From assembly GCF_020740535.1 (NCBI RefSeq), contig NZ_CP082362.1:868001-932000 (forward strand): 64,000 bases of DNA. The letters run 5' to 3'. This document shows, in pieces, positions 48,651 through 57,522 of this stretch; the first letter of the stretch is position 1, and each line of letters starts with the position of its first letter. The position numbers were made by a program, and so were the translations under genes. The DNA comes from Streptomyces profundus (lineage in GTDB: Bacteria; Actinomycetota; Actinomycetes; Streptomycetales; Streptomycetaceae). Under the pieces are notes generated by a model. It was not told the origin of the DNA. It searched no databases and saw only the letters and a program-made list of their open reading frames with translations.

Positions 48651-49370
48651 TCAGTGACCCATGCCCAATCCGCCGTCAACGGGAATGACGGCTCCAGTGA
48701 TGTACGCGGCTTCCTCCGAGGCCAGGAAACGCACGGTGGCCGCGATCTCCTCGGCGGCGCCGTAGCGGGCCAGCGGGATCTTCTCGACGATGGCGTCGCG
48801 CTGGCTCTCGGTGAGTTCCCTCGTCATGTCCGTGTCGATGAACCCCGGCGCGATCACGTTGCAGGTGATGCCGCGCGAGCCCAGCTCCCTGGCCAGGGAG
48901 CGGCCGAAGCCGACGAGGCCGGCCTTGGAGGCCGCGTAGTTGGCCTGCCCGGCCGAGCCCAGCAGCCCGACCACCGACGAGATCAGCACGATGCGGCCGG
49001 AACGGGCCCGCAGCATGCCGCGGGCCGCGTGCTTCACCACCCGGAAGGTGCCGGTGAGGTTGGTGTCGAGGACGGATGTGAAGTCCTCCTCGGACATCCG
49101 CAGCAACAACTGGTCGCGGTTGACGCCGGCGTTGGCCACCAGCACCTCGACCTTGCCGTGCGCCGTCTCCACCTCCTTGTAGGCCTGCTCCACCTGCTCA
49201 GGCTCGGTGATGTCGCACCTCACCGGCAGACACCCCAGGTCCACCAGCTCCTTCGGCGGTTCGCCGGAGCGGTAGGTGATCGCGACCTTGTCACCCGCCT
49301 CGGCCAGGGCGCGCGCGATGGCAAGGCCAAGACCGCGGTTGCCTCCGGTCACCAGTACCGAGCGGCTCAA
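48651..49370 (-). CDS. fabG: 3-oxoacyl-ACP reductase
   Basis: It reduces 3-oxoacyl-ACP with NADPH. The 239-residue SDR protein has the cofactor loop LVTGGNRGLGLAIA, NAG in VLVANAGVNRD and the catalytic Ser-Tyr-Lys (ISSVVGLLGSAGQANYAASKAG). Homologues begin LSRSVLVTGG, so the start is a TTG, supported by AGAGG 7 bases upstream. Reading frame upstream is open but not coding. The fabG-fabI pair matches the mycobacterial fabG1-inhA order. Confidence 0.95.
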   Translation of the reverse strand: MSRSVLVTGGNRGLGLAIARALAEAGDKVAITYRSGEPPKELVDLGCLPVRCDITEPEQVEQAYKEVETAHGKVEVLVANAGVNRDQLLLRMSEEDFTSVLDTNLTGTFRVVKHAARGMLRARSGRIVLISSVVGLLGSAGQANYAASKAGLVGFGRSLARELGSRGITCNVIAPGFIDTDMTRELTESQRDAIVEKIPLARYGAAEEIAATVRFLASEEAAYITGAVIPVDGGLGMGH

Positions 49371-49688
49371 GGGACCACCTCTTTCGTGTTCGTGTGCTTT
49401 CGACAACGCTAGACCCTCGGCCACCTCGCGCGACAACCGAGGCATGACAGCCGGGGCCCCGTCCGGCTGTGGGATCCCAACAGCCGGCCCGGCTCCCCCG
49501 TCGGCGACTCCGCACCGCACCGGCGGTGGAAACACCTTGGCCCAGGCCACGTTGACGACAATGATCACCCTGTTGGTGCGTCCGCTCACCAACGCGCCGG
49601 GTAGGGCTCGGGGGTGACCCCCTCGGGGCGGGCGGGCCGACGAGGCCCGCCCGGACGGGCCCGGCATCGGGCCAGGACAGGAGACACC
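49371..49688. other. Divergent intergenic region between fabG and tldD
   Basis: About 320 bases that must hold the fabG-fabI promoter and the tldD promoter. AGGAG 6 bases before the tldD start is clear. No other element could be assigned with confidence. Confidence 0.5.
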
Positions 49689-51212
49689 GTGACCAGAACC
49701 ATCGATCCAGCGTTTCTCGCGCTACCACTACGTCCGTTGGCCGACGCCGCCCTGGCGAGGGCGCGGGCGTTGGGCGCCGATCACGCGGACTTCCGTCTTG
49801 AGTCGGTGCGCAGCGCCCGTTGGTCGCTGCGGGACGCCCGTCCTTCCGGGGCGGCGTCCGCCACGACCACGGGGTACGCGGTGCGCGTGGTGCACGGCGG
49901 GAGTTGGGGGTTCGCCGCCGGGGTGGATCTGACGATGGACGGCGCGGCGCGGGTGGCGGCGCGGGCCGTCGCCATGGCGAAGCTCTCGGCGCGGGTCACG
50001 GCGGCGTCCGGGTCCGCCGAGCGGGTGGAGCTGGCCGACGAGCCGTCGCACGGCGAGCGGACGTGGATCTCCTCCTACGAGACCAACCCGTTCGACGTTC
50101 CGGACGCGGAGAAGATCGAGCTGCTCGCGGACTTCAGCGGGCGGCTGCTGGCCGGGGACGGCATCAGCCATGTGGACGCCCAGCTCTGGGCCGTCCAGGA
50201 GAACAAGTTCTACGCGGACACCGCCGGCACGGTCACCACCCAGCAGCGGGTGCGCCTCAACCCCGGGCTCACCGCCACGTCGGTGGACGGGGCGACGGGC
50301 CGGTTCGACACCATGTCCACGCTGGCGCCGCCGGTGGGGCGCGGCTGGGAGTACCTGACGGGCACCGGCTGGGACTGGGACGACGAACTGGCCAGGATGC
50401 CCGAGCTGTTGGCCGAGAAGATGGCCGCGCCCTCGGTGACCCCGGGGCCGCTCGACCTGGTGATCGACCCGACCAACCTGTGGCTCACCATCCACGAGTC
50501 GATCGGTCACGCCACCGAGTTGGACCGCGCGCTGGGCTACGAGGCGGCCTACGCCGGCACCTCGTTCGCCACCCCCGACCAGCTGAACACGCTGCGCTAC
50601 GGCTCCGAGGTGATGCGGGTCACCGGCGACCGCACCGTCGAACACGGCCTGGCGACCACGGGCTTCGACGACGAGGGGGTCGCCGCCCAGTCGTGGGACC
50701 TGGTCAGGGACGGCGTCCTGGTCGGGTACCAGACGGACCGGCGCACCGCGGCGCTCACCGGCGCCGACCGGTCCACCGGATGCGCCTTCGCCGACTCACC
50801 CTCGCATGTGCCGCTGCAACGTATGGCGAACGTGTCGCTCCAGCCCGACCCGGCGGGGCCGAGCACGGAGGAGCTGATCTCCCGGGTCGAAGAGGGCGTC
50901 TACGTGGTGGGCGACGGCTCCTGGTCGATCGATATGCAGCGCTATAACTTTCAATTCACCGGACAACGCTTCTTCCGGATCGCGAACGGGCAACTGGCAG
51001 GCCAGCTGCGGGATGTCGCCTATCAGGCCACCACCACGGACTTCTGGGGCTCGATGGAGGCCGTGGGCGGCCCCGACACCTATCTCCTGGGCGGCTCCTT
51101 CATGTGCGGCAAGGCCCAACCCGGCCAGACCGCGGCCGTCTCGCACGGCTGCCCCTCGGCGCTGTTCCGCTCCGTCAACGTTCTCAACACCACGCAGGAG
51201 GCCGGCCGATGA
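49689..51212 (+). CDS. tldD: TldD metalloprotease subunit
   Basis: TldD is the catalytic half of the TldD/TldE protease that degrades unfolded peptides and, in some systems, matures RiPPs such as microcin B17 or processes CcdA antitoxin. The 507-residue protein has the zinc motif HEXXXH in HESIGHATELDRALGYE near residue 268 and the later C in GSFMCGKAQPGQ. The GTG has AGGAG 6 bases upstream. It overlaps tldE by 4 bases. Confidence 0.95.
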   Translation: MTRTIDPAFLALPLRPLADAALARARALGADHADFRLESVRSARWSLRDARPSGAASATTTGYAVRVVHGGSWGFAAGVDLTMDGAARVAARAVAMAKLSARVTAASGSAERVELADEPSHGERTWISSYETNPFDVPDAEKIELLADFSGRLLAGDGISHVDAQLWAVQENKFYADTAGTVTTQQRVRLNPGLTATSVDGATGRFDTMSTLAPPVGRGWEYLTGTGWDWDDELARMPELLAEKMAAPSVTPGPLDLVIDPTNLWLTIHESIGHATELDRALGYEAAYAGTSFATPDQLNTLRYGSEVMRVTGDRTVEHGLATTGFDDEGVAAQSWDLVRDGVLVGYQTDRRTAALTGADRSTGCAFADSPSHVPLQRMANVSLQPDPAGPSTEELISRVEEGVYVVGDGSWSIDMQRYNFQFTGQRFFRIANGQLAGQLRDVAYQATTTDFWGSMEAVGGPDTYLLGGSFMCGKAQPGQTAAVSHGCPSALFRSVNVLNTTQEAGR

Positions 51213-52609
51213 CCGTCAGCAGACCGCAGGAGATCATCGAGCGCGCGCTGGCGCTGTCCGAGGCCGACGGGATGGTGGTGATCGCCGACGAGCACAGTTC
51301 GACCAATCTGCGGTGGGCCGGCAACACCCTCACCACCAACGGCGTCACCCGGGGCAGTCAGCTGACGGTGATCGCCACCGTCCAGGGGGCGACCGGCGTG
51401 GCCGCCGGGGTGCTGTCCCGTTCGGCGGTCAGGGACGAGGAGTTGGCGGAGCTGGTCCGGGCCGCCGAGCACGCGGCCCGCCAGTCCCCGTCGGCCGAGG
51501 ACGCCCGTCCGCTGGTCGAGGGCGGCGAGCCGAGCCCGGACTTCGCCGCGCCGCCGGCCGAGACCTCGTCCGAGGTGTTCCGGGAGTTCGCCCCCGCGTT
51601 GGGCGAGACCTTCGCGCGCGCGGCGAGCGAGGGCAGGGAGCTGTTCGGCTTCGCCGAACACCAGGTGGTCTCCAGCTACCTGGGGAGTTCGACGGGGCTG
51701 CGGCTGCGGTACGACCAGCCGACCGGGCATCTGGAGCTGAACGCCAAGTCGGACGGACGCAGGCGTTCCTCCTACGGCAACGCGCCGACCCGTGACTTCT
51801 CCGATGTCGACATCGCCGCGCTGGACGCCGCGCTGGCGCAGCGGCTCGCCTGGGCCGAGCGCACCATCGACCTGCCGCCGGGCCGGTACGAGACGCTGCT
51901 GCCGCCCACCTCGGTGGCGGACCTCACCATCTACCAGCACATGACCACCGAGGCACGCCGCAGCCACGAGGGCCGCACCGTCTTCAGCCGGCCCGGCGGC
52001 GGCACCCGGGTCGGGGAGCGGCTGACCCAGCTGCCGTTCACCCTCTCCAGCGACCCGAGGGCCGAGGGCCTGACGGCCACGCCGTTCGTGCTCTCCCGCT
52101 CGTCGACCGACTCCTTCTTCGTGGGCAACTCCGTCTTCGACAACGGCCTGCCGCTGGAGCGCACCGACTGGATCGCCGAAGGGGTGCTGCGCTCGCTGCC
52201 CACCACCCGGCACACCGCCGAGCTGACGGGGCTGCCGCTGGCCCCGGTGATCGACAACCTGACGCTGGACGCCGGCGGCACCCGGACGCTGCCCGAGCTG
52301 GTCGCCGACACCGAGCGCGGCCTGCTGGTCACCTCGCTCTGGTACATCCGCGAGGTGGACCCGAAGAACCTGCTGCTCACCGGCCTGACCAGGGACGGTG
52401 TCCTCCTGGTCGAGAAGGGCGAGGTGGTCGGGCAGGTGAACAACTTCCGCTTCAACGAGTCGCCGGTCGACGTCCTCGCCCGGGCCACCGAGGCCGGCCG
52501 CACCGAGCGGACCACCTCGCGCGAGTGGGGCGACTACTTCCCGCGCGTGGCGACGCCGGCACTGCGGGTGCCCGAGTTCCACATGAGCTCCGTGAGCCCG
52601 GGAGTCTGA
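51209..52609 (+). CDS. tldE: TldE (PmbA) protease partner
   Basis: TldE is the non-catalytic partner of TldD and threads the substrate to it. The 466-residue protein has the family's N-terminal beta-rich domain ([27 protein letters not shown]) and the conserved C-terminal [37 protein letters not shown]. It lacks HEXXXH, as expected for TldE. The ATGA overlap with tldD indicates coupled translation. Confidence 0.94.
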   Translation: MTVSRPQEIIERALALSEADGMVVIADEHSSTNLRWAGNTLTTNGVTRGSQLTVIATVQGATGVAAGVLSRSAVRDEELAELVRAAEHAARQSPSAEDARPLVEGGEPSPDFAAPPAETSSEVFREFAPALGETFARAASEGRELFGFAEHQVVSSYLGSSTGLRLRYDQPTGHLELNAKSDGRRRSSYGNAPTRDFSDVDIAALDAALAQRLAWAERTIDLPPGRYETLLPPTSVADLTIYQHMTTEARRSHEGRTVFSRPGGGTRVGERLTQLPFTLSSDPRAEGLTATPFVLSRSSTDSFFVGNSVFDNGLPLERTDWIAEGVLRSLPTTRHTAELTGLPLAPVIDNLTLDAGGTRTLPELVADTERGLLVTSLWYIREVDPKNLLLTGLTRDGVLLVEKGEVVGQVNNFRFNESPVDVLARATEAGRTERTTSREWGDYFPRVATPALRVPEFHMSSVSPGV

Positions 52610-52664
52610 CCCTCGTAGAATCGGCTCCCGTCCCTCGACGACACACGACTGGCAGGACTACGAA

Positions 52665-54074
52665 GTGACACGCCTCGGCGATTCCGTTCAGCGCGCCAGT
52701 GCGCTGCTGGCACAGGACCTCTCCTCCGACTCCACCGTCCGGCAGCTGCTGGAGGAGGCGGGGACGCGGCGTTATCTGGACCTGACCGATCTGTCGTCCG
52801 GGGAGCAGGCGGAGCTGATCGCGGCCCGCGCGGTCGAGGTGCTGCCGTCGGCGGAAGCGCTGGCGAAGCGGATCGAGACCGCGCGGGCGGCGGGGCGCGG
52901 GCTGCGCGTCAAGCTGGGCATCGACCCGACCGGCTCCGACGTGCACCTGGGCCACGCGGTGCCGATGACGGTGCTCAGCCGGTTCCAGCGGATGGGCCAC
53001 GAGGTGACGCTGCTCATCGGCGACATCACGGCCAAGATCGGCGACCCCTCGGGGCGTTCGGCCGAGCGCCCCCCGCTGACCGACGAGGACATCGCGCGCA
53101 ACCTGGCCAGCTACGGCGACCAGGTGCGCCCGTTCTTCAACTTCGACGAGGTGCGGGTCCGGCACAACAGCGAGTGGCTGGCGGGGGTGACGCTCCCCCG
53201 GCTGATCGGGATGCTGGCCCAGGTGCCGGCGTCCTCGCTGCTCCAGCGCGACGACTTCAGGACCCGCCTGGAGGGCGGCCACGGGCTGACCATGTCGGAG
53301 CTGATCTACCCGGTGGCGATGGCGATCGACTCCGTCGAGATCGACGCCGATGTCGAGCTGGGCGGCGTGGACCAGCTGCTCAACATGCAGATGGGCCGCC
53401 GGCTGATGGAGGTCCACGGCCTCACCCCGCAGCTGGTCGTCGGCATGCCGCTGATCGAGGGCACCGACGGCTCGGGCGCCAAGATGTCGAAGTCCAAGGA
53501 CAACTACGTGGGCCTGGCCTCGCCGGCCGGCGAGGTCTTCGGCAAGATCATGTCCATTCCCGACCGGCTGATGGACCCCTACCTGCGGGCCTGGACGGAG
53601 TGGACGGACGCGGAGCTGGCCCTGGTCAACGGCCGGTTGGCGGACAACTCGCTGCATCCGATGGATCTGAAGAAGCTGCTGGCCGCCGAGGTGGTCGCCG
53701 CGCTCCACGGGGTGGAAGCGGCGATGGCGGCCCGCGACGCGTTCACCGCGCAGTTCTCCCGCCGGAGCTTCGCCGACGTGGCGAGCCTGCCCGAGCTGTC
53801 GCTCGCCGAGCACGGCGCGGAGACGGTCGCCACCGTCCTCACCAAGGTGCTGGAGTTCACCCCGAGTGCCTCCGCCGCCCGCCGGCTGGCGAAGCAGAAC
53901 GGGCTGCGGCTGGTCCTTGAGGGCGCCGACGGGCAGCGGACCGAGGTGCTGCCCGAGGCGGACGCGCTGCGCCCGCTGGCCGAGGTGGTCGCCGAGCGGA
54001 CCGGCGCCCTCGCCGAGACGCCCGGGAACCTCTATCTCAAGGCCGGCAGGAAGCTCGCCCAGCTGCTGGGGTGA
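52665..54074 (+). CDS. tyrS: Tyrosyl-tRNA synthetase (TyrZ-type)
   Basis: It charges tRNA-Tyr. The 469-residue protein has the class I HIGH motif as HLGH at residues 94-97 and KMSKS at 273-277, with LGIDPTGSDVHLGH typical of the TyrZ subtype. A C-terminal S4-like domain covers about 390-465. The N-terminal 80 residues are longer than in many TyrZ proteins, so a later start is possible. It lies 55 bases after tldE; no T-box leader fits in that gap. Confidence 0.95.
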   Translation: MTRLGDSVQRASALLAQDLSSDSTVRQLLEEAGTRRYLDLTDLSSGEQAELIAARAVEVLPSAEALAKRIETARAAGRGLRVKLGIDPTGSDVHLGHAVPMTVLSRFQRMGHEVTLLIGDITAKIGDPSGRSAERPPLTDEDIARNLASYGDQVRPFFNFDEVRVRHNSEWLAGVTLPRLIGMLAQVPASSLLQRDDFRTRLEGGHGLTMSELIYPVAMAIDSVEIDADVELGGVDQLLNMQMGRRLMEVHGLTPQLVVGMPLIEGTDGSGAKMSKSKDNYVGLASPAGEVFGKIMSIPDRLMDPYLRAWTEWTDAELALVNGRLADNSLHPMDLKKLLAAEVVAALHGVEAAMAARDAFTAQFSRRSFADVASLPELSLAEHGAETVATVLTKVLEFTPSASAARRLAKQNGLRLVLEGADGQRTEVLPEADALRPLAEVVAERTGALAETPGNLYLKAGRKLAQLLG

Positions 54075-54123
54075 GTCCGGCCACGCCACGGTGGTGGCGT
54101 ACGTTGGGGCGGGGTGATGTGAG

Positions 54124-54459
54124 ATGGCGCGCCGACGCGATGACGAGGAAAACTCCACGGTCTACCGGATCACCGGTGCCCGGCAGAGTCTGGACGAGGA
54201 CGTACGGGGGCGACAGCGTCGCTATCTCGTGGCCATGGTGATCCGCACCATCGCGGTGCTGCTGACCGCGCTGCTGTGGAACGTCAGCCTTCCGCTGGCG
54301 GTCGTCACGCTGGCGCTGGGCGTCACCCTTCCCTATATCGCCGTGGTGATCGCCAACGCGGGCCGGGAGAACGTGCCGTCGCTGCCCTCCGCGCTCGCCG
54401 CCCCCTCCGCGACGAGGGCGTTGCCGCCCTCGCAACAGGAAGCGCAGAAGCGGAGTTGA
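54124..54459 (+). CDS. DUF3099 membrane protein
   Basis: The protein has 111 residues with an N-terminal phrase STVYRITGARQSLDEDVRGRQRRYL typical of DUF3099. Two membrane helices follow (AMVIRTIAVLLTALLW; LPLAVVTLALGVTLPYIAVVIANA). DUF3099 proteins are widespread in actinobacteria, often near tyrS and moaA. Function unknown. The C-terminus is Pro/Ser/Gln-rich. Confidence 0.85.
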   Translation: MARRRDDEENSTVYRITGARQSLDEDVRGRQRRYLVAMVIRTIAVLLTALLWNVSLPLAVVTLALGVTLPYIAVVIANAGRENVPSLPSALAAPSATRALPPSQQEAQKRS

Positions 54460-54500
54460 TGCTTCCGGACGGCGATCTGGAAGTCGGCTCAGATCAATTG

Positions 54501-54615
54501 GGTCATTCCCCTGCAATGACCACCCGCACGCGTGTCATACTTCAAGGGCGCTCCGTATCCCCCGTCGGAGCGACAGAACGACGCCGGGCGGCTCCCCCCG
54601 TGGCTGCCCGGCGTC
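54501..54615 (+). other. Three successive hairpins in the leader of the small Cys protein gene
   Basis: GGTCATT/AATGACC (54501-54507 with 54515-54521), CGCTCCG/CGGAGCG (54549-54555 with 54566-54572) and GACGCCGGGC/GCCCGGCGTC (54580-54589 with 54606-54615) follow one another. CATACT at 54536-54541 could be a -10 placing the last two in an RNA leader. They may act as a terminator of the DUF3099 gene or as a regulatory RNA. Confidence 0.45.
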
Positions 54616-54682
54616 GATCATGTTCCGACACCAGTCAGCGTCTTGATCGCGTGGGCGGTATCACCGTATCTGAAGGACTTGG

Positions 54683-54928
54683 GTGGTTTCCGTGACGAAC
54701 GCGATGAACGAGCCGGCCGCAACGGAGCTGATCTGCTCGGCCAAGGGGTGCCGCCTGCCGGCCGTCTGGGTCCTCGCGTGGAACAACCCCAAACTCCACA
54801 CCCCCGACCGCCGCAAGACCTGGCTCGCCTGCGACGAGCACCGCGAATACCTCTCGCGCTTCCTCAGCCTCCGCGACTTCCTCAAGGCCGTCGTCCCCCT
54901 GACCGACTGGCAAGCCACCGGCCGTTAG
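54683..54928 (+). CDS. Small conserved protein with Cys/His pattern
   Basis: The protein has 81 residues. It contains CSAKGC near residue 18 and CDEH near residue 50, which could hold a zinc, and the conserved phrase VWVLAWNNPKLHTPDRRKTWLACDEHREYLSRFLSLRDFLK. The GTG start has AAGGA about 5 bases upstream; a GTG three codons later is possible. It is conserved between DUF3099 and moaA genes in Streptomyces. Function unknown. Confidence 0.75.
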   Translation: MVSVTNAMNEPAATELICSAKGCRLPAVWVLAWNNPKLHTPDRRKTWLACDEHREYLSRFLSLRDFLKAVVPLTDWQATGR

Positions 54929-55339
54929 CCACGGCGCCCGCCGCCCGCGCTGGCCGCTGCGCGCGACGGCGTCAGCCACGGAGGCAGGGCCCAGGCCCGC
55001 GCTGCGCGCGGGGCGGCATTGGCAGCACGTCGGGAGTGCGGGCCGCGGCCCGGCCGCGCTGGCCGCTGCGCGCGGCAGCGTCAGCCACGGGGCGGGAACC
55101 CGCCCTCGCTGCGCGCGGGGTGCGGGCAGCACTTGACGCTGCCCGCGGGGCAGGAACAGGGCCCGTAGGCCGCCGCGCGGAGCGCGACCACCGCCACGGC
55201 GTCGGCCACCCGCAGGACGAACGCGGGCAAGAACAAGGCCCGTAGACCGCCGCTAGACCGCCGCGCGGAGCGCTGGCGGCTTGGGGCGGCGTCCGGCCGG
55301 CGCGCCGCTAGGCGCACAGCGAAGCGACCCGCACAACGG
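54929..55339. repeat. GC-rich intergenic region with direct repeats
   Basis: No gene. GCGCTGGCCGCTGCGCGCG recurs at 54947 and 55056, followed both times by a CGTCAGCCACGG phrase. CGCTGCGCGCGGGG and GGCCCGTAG(A/G)CCGCCG also recur. Copies are imperfect with a period near 109 bases. It separates convergent genes. Confidence 0.65.
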
Positions 55340-56326
55340 TCAGCCGCCGATGGCGGACATGGGGCGGGGGGGTTGGGCGAAGGTGGTGGGGGCGTCCAGG
55401 CCGGAGCCGGCCTTCTTGCCCCACATCGCGCGGCGCCACAGCTCCGCCAGCTCCGCGTCGTCCGCGCCCTCGCGCAGCGGCCCGCGCAGATCGGACTCCT
55501 CGTGCGCGAACAGGCAGTTGCGCACCTGACCGTCGGCGGTCAGCCGGGTGCGGTCGCAGGCCGAGCAGAACGGCCTGGTGACCGAACCGATCACGCCGAC
55601 CCGCCCCGGGCCGCCGTCCACCAGCCACCGCTCGGCCGGTGCGGAGCCCCGGCCGTCCTCGGGGGTGAGGGTGAACCTGGTCCGCAGCGAGCGCAGCACC
55701 TCGTCCGCCGTGATCATCTTGTCCCGCTGCCAACCGTGTTGGGCGTCCAGCGGCATCTGCTCGATGAAGCGCAGCTCGTACTCGTGCTCAAGGGCCCAGG
55801 CCAGCAGCTCGGGCGCCTCGGTGTCGTTGACGCCGGGCAGGAGCACGCTGTTGACCTTGACGGGGGTGAGCCCGGCGGCCTTCGCGGCGGCGAGGCCGCG
55901 CAGCACGTCGCCGTGGCGCCGGCGGCGGGTGATCCGCTGGAAGACCTCCGAACTGAGCGTGTCCAGGGAGACGTTGACCCGATCGAGCCCCGCCTCGCGC
56001 AACGCGTCGGCCGTGCGCTCCAAGCCGATGCCGTTGGTGGTGAGGGAGAGCCGGGGCCGGGGCGTCAACGCGGCGATGCGCTCCACCACCGAGACGAGAC
56101 CGGGCCGCAGCATCGGCTCCCCGCCGGTGAAGCGGACCTCCGTGACGCCCAACTCCCCCACCGCGACACCCACCAGCCGGACGATCTCGTCGTCGGTGAG
56201 CAACTCCGGCTTGGCCAGCCAGGCGAGGCCCTCCTCCGGCATGCAGTAGGTACACCGCAGGTTGCACCGATCGGTGAGCGAGACCCGGAGATCGGTGGCC
56301 ACTCGGCCATGGGTGTCGAGCAACAT
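55340..56326 (-). CDS. moaA: GTP 3',8-cyclase MoaA
   Basis: MoaA is a radical-SAM enzyme that starts molybdenum cofactor synthesis by cyclising GTP. The 328-residue protein has the N-terminal 4Fe-4S motif CNLRCTYC (Cys 21, 25, 28), RFTGGEPMLRPG for SAM, a second cluster motif FCSACDRTRLTADGQVRNCLF and the C-terminal GG. No moaC or moeA gene is adjacent, which is usual in Streptomyces. Confidence 0.96.
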   Translation of the reverse strand: MLLDTHGRVATDLRVSLTDRCNLRCTYCMPEEGLAWLAKPELLTDDEIVRLVGVAVGELGVTEVRFTGGEPMLRPGLVSVVERIAALTPRPRLSLTTNGIGLERTADALREAGLDRVNVSLDTLSSEVFQRITRRRRHGDVLRGLAAAKAAGLTPVKVNSVLLPGVNDTEAPELLAWALEHEYELRFIEQMPLDAQHGWQRDKMITADEVLRSLRTRFTLTPEDGRGSAPAERWLVDGGPGRVGVIGSVTRPFCSACDRTRLTADGQVRNCLFAHEESDLRGPLREGADDAELAELWRRAMWGKKAGSGLDAPTTFAQPPRPMSAIGG

Positions 56327-56480
56327 CGCGGCGCCTCCGCCTGGTGGGGAGCAGATGTCTGGCAGCGTACGTCACAGCTGTGACAGCGGGTCGGCCCCAG
56401 CGTCCCGACGGACCGTGGGACGTCCCAACTCCGGGGCGGACGAAGGGCACTGTCGGTGCCGGCCCGTATCCTCTGGGACC

Positions 56481-57497
56481 ATGCTCGAAGACCACCACCA
56501 GGCGCCCATGGTCGACCTCCCCCTCCCCAGGACCTCCGACGAGGGGTCATGGCCCGAGGGCTACCCGTCGGGGTACGCCGTGGTGGACGTCGAGACCACG
56601 GGTCTCGCCAGCCACGACCGGATCGTGTCCGCCGCCGTCTACCGGCTGACCGCCAGGGGTGAGGTGGAGGACAGCTGGTACAGCCCGGTCAATCCGCAGC
56701 GCGATCCAGGGCCCACCTGGATCCACGGGCTGACGTCCGAGATGCTCGCCGACGCGCCGCTCTTCGGGGAGGTCGCGGAGGAGCTGGCCGAGCGGCTGGC
56801 CGGCCGGGTGCTGGTGGCGCACAACGCGGTCTTCGACTGGGCGATGCTGGCCAGGGAGTTCGCCAGGGTGGAGCGGACGCCGCCGGTCCGGCAGCGGCTG
56901 TGCACGATCCGGCTGGCCAAGGAGTTGGCCCTGCCGCTGCCCAACCACAAGCTGGAGACGCTCGTCGGGTACTTCGGGGTGACGCAGCGCCGGGCGCACC
57001 ACGCGCTGGACGACGCCCGGGTGTTGGCCGAGGCGTTCCGGCCCAGCCTTGAGCGGGCCGCCGGCCTCGGCCTGCCGCTGCCGCTGCATGTGTGCCGCCC
57101 GATCACCGAGTGGGCCACCGGCCAGCCGGCGTCCCGTTCCGGTCCCGTCCGCTCGGGCGAGGCGTGGCGTGGCGGCTGGCGGCCGAGCCGCAGGCGGCCG
57201 GTCTGCCCCTATCCCAACCCGGGGCGGTACGAGCCGGGCGGGCGGCTGCGGCAGGGCATGCGGGTGGCCTTCTCGGGGGACACCTCGGTGGATCGGGAGC
57301 TGCTGGAGGACCAGGCGCAGGAGGCCGGTCTGCATGTGGCGACGAGCGTCTCCCGGCTGACCAGCCTGCTGGTCACCAACACCCCCGAGGTCGCGACCAG
57401 CAAGGTGGCCAGGGCCCGCGCCCATGGCACGCCGGTCCTGGACGAGGCGGCGTTCACCCACCTGCTGCGCGATGTGGCCCCGGCGAAGGAGGGGTGA
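56481..57497 (+). CDS. DEDDh exonuclease with C-terminal BRCT-like domain
   Basis: The 338-residue protein has an epsilon-type 3'-5' exonuclease at residues 30-200: VVDVETTG (Asp36, Glu38), HNAVFDW, and HHALDDARV with the catalytic His and Asp. The C-terminal part (about 250-335) reads GMRVAFSGDTSVDRELLEDQAQEAGLHVATSVSRLTSLLVTNT, a BRCT fold. It probably trims DNA ends in repair. TATCCT 8 bases before the ATG suggests a leaderless transcript. Confidence 0.9.
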   Translation: MLEDHHQAPMVDLPLPRTSDEGSWPEGYPSGYAVVDVETTGLASHDRIVSAAVYRLTARGEVEDSWYSPVNPQRDPGPTWIHGLTSEMLADAPLFGEVAEELAERLAGRVLVAHNAVFDWAMLAREFARVERTPPVRQRLCTIRLAKELALPLPNHKLETLVGYFGVTQRRAHHALDDARVLAEAFRPSLERAAGLGLPLPLHVCRPITEWATGQPASRSGPVRSGEAWRGGWRPSRRRPVCPYPNPGRYEPGGRLRQGMRVAFSGDTSVDRELLEDQAQEAGLHVATSVSRLTSLLVTNTPEVATSKVARARAHGTPVLDEAAFTHLLRDVAPAKEG

Positions 57498-57522
57498 CCG
57501 CCTTCGGGTAGCGTCAGCGGCT

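Noticed and set aside
52610..52664. T-box or other leader before tyrS
   Set aside because: Only 55 bases separate tldE and tyrS, too few for a T-box, and no specifier loop was seen.
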